Source: Haloglomus halophilum
GTDB taxonomy: Archaea > Halobacteriota > Halobacteria > Halobacteriales > Haloarculaceae
Reading direction: 5' to 3'
NCBI RefSeq assembly: GCF_024298885.1
Contig: NZ_CP101166.1
Span: forward strand, 1,302,001-1,366,000
DNA: 64,000 nt
Shown here: positions 58,079-64,000 of the stretch, piece after piece
How positions within the stretch are numbered: position 1 is the first letter of the stretch
How the letters are laid out: every line of letters starts with the position of its first letter
Notes under the pieces: model-generated
Told to the model about the DNA's origin: nothing
The model's input: the letters and a program-made list of their open reading frames with translations, nothing else
Databases searched by the model: none
Position numbers and translations under genes: made by a program

Positions 58079-59020
58079 ATGGCACGGACCGCAGAACGAG
58101 TGGAGTCCCTCATCGACGAGGACCCGGAGATGCGCGACGCACTCCAGACGGTCCTCGACCGGGCCGAGGGTGGCCGGGTGACGTGGGAGGCAGTGAGCGA
58201 CGACCTGACGACCGGACAGTGGAGCCGGCTCATCCAGGAGCGCGTCCTCGAGAAGACGGGTGACGGGGGCTGCAAGGTCAACGACCCCGGCGACGTGGCG
58301 GCCGTCGTCGGCGGCGCGAGCGCGGCGAGCGTCACGGACGGCGGGACGACCACGGGCGCGTCGAGCGCGTCGAGTACGTCATCGGACGTGGACATCGACG
58401 ACGAGGACTCCTCGTGGTCGGTGTACGACAAGATGGCCGCGGTCGGCGCGCTGGGCCTGTTCGCGGGCTACTCGCTCCCGAACGTCCGGAACGCCATCGC
58501 GAGCGTCCTCGACATCGGGCTGGGGCCGCTGGAGGCCGCACTCCCGTTCTACGCGGTCATCCTCGTTCTCTCGCTGTTCACGGGCCTGTACTCGACCATC
58601 CTCCAGGACAACCTGATGGACACCTCGAAGATGGCCAAGTACCAGGAGCGGCTTCAGGAGATCCAGGAGCGCGAGAAGGAGGCCCGCGAGCGCGACGACG
58701 AGGAGGAACTCGACCGCATCCAGGAGGAGAAGATGGAGGCCATGGGCGACAACCTCGGCATGTTCAAAGAGCAGTTCCGCCCGATGGTCTGGATCATGCT
58801 GTTCACCATCCCGGTGTTCCTCTGGATGTACTGGATGATCCGCGAGCATCCGGGCGAGCTGGGCACGATGGTCATCCCGCTGGTGGGCGAGCGCGAGTGG
58901 ACCGCCGGCGTCGCCGGCCCCATCCAGGTGTGGATCGTCTGGTACTTCCTCTGCTCGATGGGGTTCACCCAGGTCATCCGCAAGACGTTCAACATCCAGA
59001 CGACGCCGGACACGAGCTGA
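58079..59020 (+). CDS. DUF106 (EMC3/TMCO1-like) Oxa1-superfamily membrane protein
   Basis: A 313-residue protein. The first 110 residues are soluble with an acidic Ser/Thr/Asp linker. The membrane part (about 120-310) has the three-helix Oxa1/EMC3 core: a first helix ALPFYAVILVLSLFTGLYSTI, a charged cytosolic hairpin (KMAKYQERLQEIQEREKEAR, EELDRIQEEKMEAM), then PMVWIMLFTIPVFLWMYWMI and QVWIVWYFLCSMGFTQVIRK. Relatives insert or fold membrane proteins (YidC, EMC3). In many archaea it neighbours adk; here adk is 7 kb away. Confidence 0.86.
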   Translation: MARTAERVESLIDEDPEMRDALQTVLDRAEGGRVTWEAVSDDLTTGQWSRLIQERVLEKTGDGGCKVNDPGDVAAVVGGASAASVTDGGTTTGASSASSTSSDVDIDDEDSSWSVYDKMAAVGALGLFAGYSLPNVRNAIASVLDIGLGPLEAALPFYAVILVLSLFTGLYSTILQDNLMDTSKMAKYQERLQEIQEREKEARERDDEEELDRIQEEKMEAMGDNLGMFKEQFRPMVWIMLFTIPVFLWMYWMIREHPGELGTMVIPLVGEREWTAGVAGPIQVWIVWYFLCSMGFTQVIRKTFNIQTTPDTS

Positions 59021-59060
59021 ACGGTTCCTCGCGGCGTCTCGTTCCCGTTTCCTGACCGCC

Positions 59061-59795
59061 TCAGAACCAGCCGCCGCCACCCCGACGGCGGCGTCGCCGC
59101 CGGCGGACGCGTTCACGGCGCTCGTCGACGAGCGCGAAGTAGGCACCGACGCCGAGCAGCGTGACCGCGATAGCCAGCCCCGCGAGCGCCTCGTCCGCGA
59201 CGAACGCGAAGTAGCCCACCGCGAGCGCCGCGCCGCCCAGCGTCAGGACGACGGCGGCGCCCTCGACCCGGCGAGGGAGCCGCGCCGTGGCACGCCGGGT
59301 GTGGTACTCGGCAGCCCCGAGGACGAGCACGCCGGCGGCGAAGGCCGCCGTGCTCGTCATCCCGGCGAGGTCGCCCGTGACCCGACCGAGCGCGACGCCC
59401 GCGAGCAGGACGAGGACGCCGGCGGCGGCCGCGAGCGCGAGCGTGGCGTCCGGCGGGAGCGGGTTCACCGACTCGCCGTGGGTCGCGTGGAACAGCGCCG
59501 CCGGCACGACGAGCACGAGCGCGACCAGCAACCCGAGGAAGGGGCGCAGCGTCGCCAGCCCGTACGTGAGCGCGAGCGCCCCGGCGACCGTCGCGGCCGC
59601 CAGCATCGGGTCCGGGAGCAGGGTCGCGGCCGGGTCGTCGTCGACCCTCACGGCGTACCCGACGAAGGCGTAGAGGACGAGCACGCTGACCAGCGCCGTC
59701 GAGAGGGGGTCGCCGAACAGGACGCCGTACAGCGCGAACGAGAGCGACAGCACCACTCCCACGAGGACGGCGGCTTCGGGCACGCGACGGCTCAT
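59061..59795 (-). CDS. Polytopic membrane protein, function unknown
   Basis: A 244-residue protein with seven or eight helices almost without loops (PEAAVLVGVVLSLSFALYGV front; LALAAAAGVLVLLAGVALGRV; GLAIAVTLLGVGAYFALV), ending in a very basic RRRRRRRRGGGGWF tail. No conserved polar motif. It could be a scaffold or small transporter. ATG 59795 starts MSRRVPEAAV. Confidence 0.68.
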   Translation of the reverse strand: MSRRVPEAAVLVGVVLSLSFALYGVLFGDPLSTALVSVLVLYAFVGYAVRVDDDPAATLLPDPMLAAATVAGALALTYGLATLRPFLGLLVALVLVVPAALFHATHGESVNPLPPDATLALAAAAGVLVLLAGVALGRVTGDLAGMTSTAAFAAGVLVLGAAEYHTRRATARLPRRVEGAAVVLTLGGAALAVGYFAFVADEALAGLAIAVTLLGVGAYFALVDERRERVRRRRRRRRGGGGWF

Positions 59796-59853
59796 ACCCG
59801 GGGTGAGAGGCCCAGCCGCCAAAGAGCGTCGGTCCCGGCAGACCACTGCCGGG

Positions 59854-60501
59854 CTACTCCGTGCGCAGCGCGTACTGCAGCACGCCGAGCGCCGAGCGGC
59901 CGTCACGCATCCCGCCGCCCAGCGCCGCGTCACGGAGTTCGTCGAACCGTGCGGTCGTCACCCGGATGGACTCGTTGTCGTCGAGGGCCTGCTGACCGGT
60001 CGGCTCGCAGCCGTGCGCGACGAAGTAGTGGAAGGTCGCGTCCAGCAGCCCGTTCGAGGGCTCGTGGGCGACGAGGAACTCCACGGCGGCAGCCTCGTAG
60101 CCCGTCTCCTCGGCCAACTCACGGCGCGCGGCCTCGGCGAGCGGCTCGTCGCCCTCGACGTTGCCCGCCGGGAGGCCACGGTTCACACGCTCGACGGACT
60201 GGCGCCACTCCTCGATGAGGACCACATCGCCGTCCTCGGTGAACGGAAGGATGACCACGGAGTCGCCGTTCTCGACGCTGTGGAACGCCGTCTCGGTGCC
60301 GTCGGGAAGCCGGACCTCGTCGCGCCGCACGGTGAATCCGGGGCAGTCGTAGTCGGTCGTCGAGTCGAGCGTCTCCCACGCCAGCGGGTCGGTGGCCCCC
60401 TCGGTCGCCTCGGTCGCGATCCGGTCGTCGGCATCCGAGTCGGCGTCAGGGTCGGCGTCGGCGTCGGCGGTGTCAGCGTCGCGGTCGGCGTCGTCGGTCA
60501 T
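59854..60501 (-). CDS. Nudix hydrolase (ADP-ribose pyrophosphatase-like)
   Basis: A 215-residue protein. The complete Nudix box is in GNVEGDEPLAEAARRELAEE followed by TGYE (G-x5-E-x7-R-E-x-x-E-E-x-G). The segment before it (VVILPFTEDGDVVLIEEWRQ) is the usual ADPRase/YffH front. It hydrolyses a nucleoside diphosphate linked to X, likely ADP-ribose. The first 35 residues are a near-pure Asp/Ala repeat (DADTADADADPDADSDADD), a low-complexity acidic tail. ATG 60501 is the start. Confidence 0.88.
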   Translation of the reverse strand: MTDDADRDADTADADADPDADSDADDRIATEATEGATDPLAWETLDSTTDYDCPGFTVRRDEVRLPDGTETAFHSVENGDSVVILPFTEDGDVVLIEEWRQSVERVNRGLPAGNVEGDEPLAEAARRELAEETGYEAAAVEFLVAHEPSNGLLDATFHYFVAHGCEPTGQQALDDNESIRVTTARFDELRDAALGGGMRDGRSALGVLQYALRTE

Positions 60502-60616
60502 ACCCGAGCAGGCGGCGGGCATGGGGAAAAGCCCGACGACGCGGGCGGCTGGCGGGGGCGGCTGGCCGGGCCGCGTCTGCTCAGTCGGCGGGCCGCGCCT
60601 GCTGGACCGCGCCCGC

Positions 60617-61282
60617 TCAGTCGGCGGCCCGCGGGTGGTCGCCCTCGATGTCCTCCCGCATCTCCACGAACTCCTCCTCGCTCTCGGCGACACCGGTCGT
60701 CACGAGCAGGCGAACCGCCCGCGAGACCGACAGGTCCGTCTCGTGGAGGCGGTCGTCGGGGACGAAGATGAGGTGGCCGGCCGTCGGGTTCGGGCTGTGC
60801 GGGACGACGACCGTCGAGGTCTTCTCACCCGCGACCTCGTCGGCGGCCGCGGGCGCGTCGGCGGTGACGAATCCCATCGAGTAGACGTCCAGCCGCGGGT
60901 ACTCCACGATGACGACCCGGCGGAAGCGGGTGTCACCCTCCGAGAGCGCGTTGCTCACCTGGCGGACGCCGGTGTAGACGACGCTCACCAGCGGTACGAG
61001 GCTGACGGCCCGGTCGATGGCGTCGACCAGTCGGCGCCCGGTCCCGTAGCTCGCGAGCAGCCCGAGCAGCGTGAGGCCGACGAGGAGCACGACCAGCGCG
61101 AGCCCCCGCGCCGCGAGCGTGTCGTTGACGACGCGACCGAGGCCCAGCGTCGCCACGACCGGGTCCAGCACGCCCGACAGCCGGCGCACGACGAACTGGA
61201 CGACGAACAGGGTGACCGCGAGCGGTGCGACCAGCAGGAGACCGGTGACGAACCCGTCACGGAGTTCCGACCCGAGGCTCAT
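60617..61282 (-). CDS. DUF502 family membrane protein
   Basis: A 221-residue membrane protein. Two helices (FVTGLLLVAPLAVTLFVVQFVV and ALVVLLVGLTLLGLLASY), a P-L-V-S-V-V-Y motif (SLVPLVSVVYTGVRQV), then a soluble beta domain with VVIVEYPRLDVYSMGFVT and VVVPHSPNPTAGHLIFVPDDRL, the DUF502 signature. Members are seen in bacteria and archaea. Function unknown. ATG 61282 begins MSLGSELRDG. Confidence 0.83.
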   Translation of the reverse strand: MSLGSELRDGFVTGLLLVAPLAVTLFVVQFVVRRLSGVLDPVVATLGLGRVVNDTLAARGLALVVLLVGLTLLGLLASYGTGRRLVDAIDRAVSLVPLVSVVYTGVRQVSNALSEGDTRFRRVVIVEYPRLDVYSMGFVTADAPAAADEVAGEKTSTVVVPHSPNPTAGHLIFVPDDRLHETDLSVSRAVRLLVTTGVAESEEEFVEMREDIEGDHPRAAD

Positions 61283-61433
61283 ACCCGCCTCGCGAAGCAC
61301 TGGCGCTTAAATCTCGGCCACGGAGCCACGCGAGGGGCGACCGCCGCCGGGCAGCCGTCCCGAACCATGGCACGGCGGAACGGGGCTCGTGGCAGCAACA
61401 AGAACGAAGTAAGCGGGGCGCTTCGCGCCGGGC

Positions 61434-62300
61434 ATGTCCGTCCAGCAGTACCTGGAGCGCCTGTTCACCTGGGAGAGCCTGCAGAACACGACACGCGGGG
61501 TGGAGTTCGAACTGAAGAACCGGCTCATCGAGGGGGAACTCCACGAGATCGGCAACGTGACGCTGGACGACGAGACGGTCGACCCCGAGGATATCACGCT
61601 GGAGCTGTCGAACGGGACGCTGGTCGAGGCGGCGACGGTCTCGGCCGACGACCCCGTCCCGTTCGACCTCGCGGAGACGGTCCAGGTCATCATCGACGCC
61701 CCCCGGCTCCGCAAGGGAACCCACACGCTGGGCATGGAGATGGACATCGAGGGGTTCGGGATGGTCGGCTTCGAGACGGACGACGATGTGACCGAGGCGG
61801 ACCTGGTCGATGTCGACCCGGCGGAGTACACGGTCGCGGAACTGGAGGACCTGGTCGACGAGCTCCGGGAGCCGGTCGAACTGGAGCGGCTCCTCGAACG
61901 CGAGCGCGAGGGGAAGGCCCGCAAGACCGCCATCGAGGCCATCGAGGACCGCCTCGAGGTGGCCCGCGAGGAAGCACCCGACGAGGAGGAGATCGAGTAC
62001 ACCGCCGAGAACGCCGACCCCGGCGGCAGTCTCGTCGAGGAACTGCTGGTCGACATCCTCGAGTCACCCCAGCGCGTGACCGTCTACCTCACGGCGTTCC
62101 GCCAGCAGCCGACCACGCCCGGAGCCATCGCCAGCCAGACGCTGTTCACCGAGGAGGCGGTCGAGGAGACGCTGGGCGACTTCGAGATGGAGGGCATCGC
62201 CGAGCGAAACGGCGACGAGGAGTACGAGGTGGTCTCCCCGGTGACGGTCATCCGGAAGCGGCAGAACCGGCTCTGGAACCTGCTGAGCCGCGGGCTCTGA
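61434..62300 (+). CDS. Haloarchaeal acidic protein with C-terminal winged-helix-like region
   Basis: A 288-residue acidic protein. Residues 1-110 form a beta-rich domain (RGVEFELKNRLIEGELHEIG). The middle is helical and highly charged (LEDLVDELREPVELERLLER). The last 100 residues (LLVDILESPQRVTVYLTAFR, QTLFTEEAVEETLGDFEMEGIAERN, YEVVSPVTVIRKRQNRLWN) look like a winged helix. No catalytic motif. Convergent with the kinase gene, three bases apart. Confidence 0.68.
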   Translation: MSVQQYLERLFTWESLQNTTRGVEFELKNRLIEGELHEIGNVTLDDETVDPEDITLELSNGTLVEAATVSADDPVPFDLAETVQVIIDAPRLRKGTHTLGMEMDIEGFGMVGFETDDDVTEADLVDVDPAEYTVAELEDLVDELREPVELERLLEREREGKARKTAIEAIEDRLEVAREEAPDEEEIEYTAENADPGGSLVEELLVDILESPQRVTVYLTAFRQQPTTPGAIASQTLFTEEAVEETLGDFEMEGIAERNGDEEYEVVSPVTVIRKRQNRLWNLLSRGL

Positions 62301-62303
62301 GCC

Positions 62304-63851
62304 TCAGGAGACGGAGCCGGCCGACTCGGGGGCGTCGGAGCCGTCGCCGGCGTCACCGTCGAGGGCAGCCTCCAGTTGCTCGATTATCTCCCCCGGGTTC
62401 GCCCCCTTCTCGATGTAGCCCACCGCGCCGCGTTCCTGGGCCTTCTCGACCATCCGTCCCTTCTGGAAGCCGGAGTAGATGACCACGTCCGCGTCCGGCG
62501 CGACATCGCGGATCTCCGGGAGCGCCTCCAGCCCGTCCATCCGCGGCATCGACAGGTCCAGCAGGACCACGTCCGGCTCCGTCTCCGCGGCGACCTCGAT
62601 GCCCTCCTCGCCGGTGCCGGCCTCGCCGACCACCTCGTACCGGTCGGTCTTCTCCAGCACCGTCCGGACGAGCGACCGGAGCCCCTCCACGTCGTCGACG
62701 AGGATGACCGAGCGGGGCCCGGAATCCGCGTCCGACCCCGACGCGAGCTCCGACTCGGTCGCCGTCTCCGGGCTCGAGTCGGCCACCCGAGCCGGCTCGG
62801 CCACCACGCCCGGGGGAACGATGACGTGGAACGACGACCCCTCGCCGGGCTCGGTCTCGACCTCGATGCGACCGCCGAGGTCGTCGACGATACCCTGACA
62901 GAGCGCGAGGCCCACACCGGACCCGTCGACCTCCCGGCCGGCGCTGCCCCGCTCGAACAGGTCGAAGAGGGTGTCGACCTCGTCCGGGTCGATGCCGATG
63001 CCGTTGTCCGCGACGGTTATCCGGACGGAGTCGCCGTCCGCTCCTGCCTGCTCGGCGGAGATACGGACGCGGTGTGGGGAGTCGTCCTGGTACTTCAGCG
63101 CGTTCGAGACGAGGTTCTCGAACAGGCGGACGAGCCGATGACGCTGCCCCCGAATCGTCGGGAGCGACCCGATGTCTACCGACGCCGGCTCGTCCCAGCG
63201 GGCCGGGAGCGCGTCGACCACCTCGTCGAGGATGTCGTTCAGGTCGACCGCCTCGCTCTCCGGCCGTTCGGTTTCGTCGAGGCCGACCCGGGCGTACGTC
63301 AGGAGGTCGTCGAGGAGGGTCTCGGCCCGGTCGACGGCACCGTGGGCTCCTTGCAGGTGGTCGAGAGCCTCCTCGTCGAGTTCGTCCTCGACGGCGGGCC
63401 GCAGCAGTTCCAGGTACCCCCGGATGACGCCCAGCGGCTGTTGCAGATCGTGCGAGACGCCGGAGACGAACTGCTGGAGGTCGTCCGAGTGGTCGGCCAG
63501 CCGGTCGGCGGGGACCACGAGAAGCAGGCTCCCATCGCCGGGGGCGTCGCCGAGCGCAACCGCCACCTCGACCGGGTCACCATCGACGGGCGTCGCCCGG
63601 ACGCGCTGGAACGACGCCGTATCGTGGCCGGTGGATGCAGCCTCGGGGCCCGCCGGTCGTTCGGCGGCGTCCGCGATTGGATCGGGCAGCTCTGCGGGGA
63701 ACAGCCTGGCGAGCGGGGTCCCCTGCAGACCGTCGCCGAGCAGGTCGCGTGCGGCGGTGTTCGCGGCGGTGACCTGCCCGTCCGCGACGACGAGCGCGGC
63801 GGTCGGAAGCGACTCGAGTGGGACCGTCGGCGTCTCGTCGGAGCGACTCAC
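62304..63851 (-). CDS. Histidine kinase with C-terminal receiver domain
   Basis: A 515-residue cytosolic hybrid. Residues 1-110 form a PAS-like sensor (LPTAALVVADGQVTAANTAAR). The dimerisation/phosphoacceptor helix has H134 (SGVSHDLQQPLGVIRGYLELL, quoted from SHDLQQPLGV). The ATPase domain has N247-x-x-N250, DNGIG (282-286) and GSGVGLALC (310-318). A linker leads to a receiver domain (VILVDDVEG, phosphoacceptor D432 in LLDLSMP, FQKGR). The receiver comes last, a hybrid-kinase order. The start is GTG 63851, overlapping the upstream gene's TGA. No output domain is fused. Confidence 0.92.
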   Translation of the reverse strand: MSRSDETPTVPLESLPTAALVVADGQVTAANTAARDLLGDGLQGTPLARLFPAELPDPIADAAERPAGPEAASTGHDTASFQRVRATPVDGDPVEVAVALGDAPGDGSLLLVVPADRLADHSDDLQQFVSGVSHDLQQPLGVIRGYLELLRPAVEDELDEEALDHLQGAHGAVDRAETLLDDLLTYARVGLDETERPESEAVDLNDILDEVVDALPARWDEPASVDIGSLPTIRGQRHRLVRLFENLVSNALKYQDDSPHRVRISAEQAGADGDSVRITVADNGIGIDPDEVDTLFDLFERGSAGREVDGSGVGLALCQGIVDDLGGRIEVETEPGEGSSFHVIVPPGVVAEPARVADSSPETATESELASGSDADSGPRSVILVDDVEGLRSLVRTVLEKTDRYEVVGEAGTGEEGIEVAAETEPDVVLLDLSMPRMDGLEALPEIRDVAPDADVVIYSGFQKGRMVEKAQERGAVGYIEKGANPGEIIEQLEAALDGDAGDGSDAPESAGSVS

Positions 63852-64000
63852 GGCTCGGTCACCTCCGGCGTCGGCTCCAGCCGGACCGTCCAGTCGGCGC
63901 TCGCGGCGCCGTGTGGCCCGTGGAGCCGGGCTTCGAGTTCCCACTCCCCGGGGCGGTCGAGGACATCGTCCGGGAGCCGCCACGCGCCGCCATCCCGGAC
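63848..64000 (-). CDS. 3' end of a gene upstream of the kinase (partial)
   Basis: The last 50 codons of a gene entering from the right edge, ending EVTEP and TGA at 63848-63850, which overlaps the GTG of the kinase (GTGA). Readable part: WRLPDDVLDRPGEWELEARL, then GAASADWTVRLEPTP. This beta-rich pattern (PGEWELEARL) resembles an Ig-like extracellular domain. It is likely co-transcribed with the kinase. Product unknown. Confidence 0.6.
   Translation of the reverse strand, partial: VRDGGAWRLPDDVLDRPGEWELEARLHGPHGAASADWTVRLEPTPEVTEP

Noticed and set aside
60392-62482. A 696-codon open frame on the plus strand
   Set aside because: It crosses the DUF502 gene in antisense and the next gene out of frame, and has no recognisable domain.

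Overview
The window comes from a haloarchaeon (class Halobacteria). The DNA is very GC-rich, the proteins are strongly acidic (many Asp/Glu, few Lys), exported proteins carry twin-arginine signals, several genes have a TATA-like box 24 to 32 bases before the start codon (leaderless transcripts), and gene types such as archaeosine synthase, TrmB and Bat-type regulators, halocyanins and an EMC3-like DUF106 protein are typical of this group. The genus cannot be read from the sequence. No rRNA, CRISPR array, replication origin or prophage was seen. There is one tRNA gene (Thr, anticodon GGT) and one stand-alone tnpB element.

Layout. 1-8 kb: 5' part of a PLP racemase/aldolase-like gene, two small proteins, a MutS-family ATPase with helix-hairpin-helix repeats, then a surface-glycan-like group (alkaline-phosphatase/sulfatase superfamily protein, GT39-like membrane glycosyltransferase, GT2 synthase). 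8-18 kb: phosphate permease, TrmB regulator, thioredoxin-fold DUF255 protein, CNNM/CorC transporter and several membrane proteins. 18-21 kb: a copper operon (two-domain multicopper oxidase plus double halocyanin). 21-29 kb: pyrF, HAD phosphatase, RNase H-like protein, an R2lox-type oxidase, Bat-type regulator, PhyH dioxygenase and a coiled-coil protein. 29.5-31 kb: tnpB element beside tRNA-Thr. 31-37.3 kb: enoyl-CoA hydratase-like protein, metG, UbiA prenyltransferase, phosphoribosyltransferase. 37.5-38.1 kb: a gene-free foldback region rich in inverted repeats.

38-46 kb is the most distinctive part. hemB and hemL flank two ammonium-uptake loci. The first has separate amt and glnK genes followed by a gene for an AsnC/Lrp effector domain without a complete DNA-binding domain. 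The second has Amt and PII fused in one polypeptide. Each amt is preceded by its own short, translationally coupled leader ORF (TGATG overlap), a shared promoter element and a shared GACGAACG/CGTTCGTC motif. 47-49.3 kb is a second copper cluster: NirK nitrite reductase divergent from another double halocyanin. In both double halocyanins the second domain has lost His ligands of the copper site.

49.6-64 kb: a UspA gene coupled to a truncated amino-acid permease remnant, adk, an ArsR-type regulator, a secreted protein with a collagen-like Gly-X-Y run, archaeosine synthase, a MaoC hydratase, a DUF106 insertase-like protein, a Nudix hydrolase, a DUF502 protein, and a histidine kinase fused to a receiver domain, with the end of its upstream partner gene running off the window edge.
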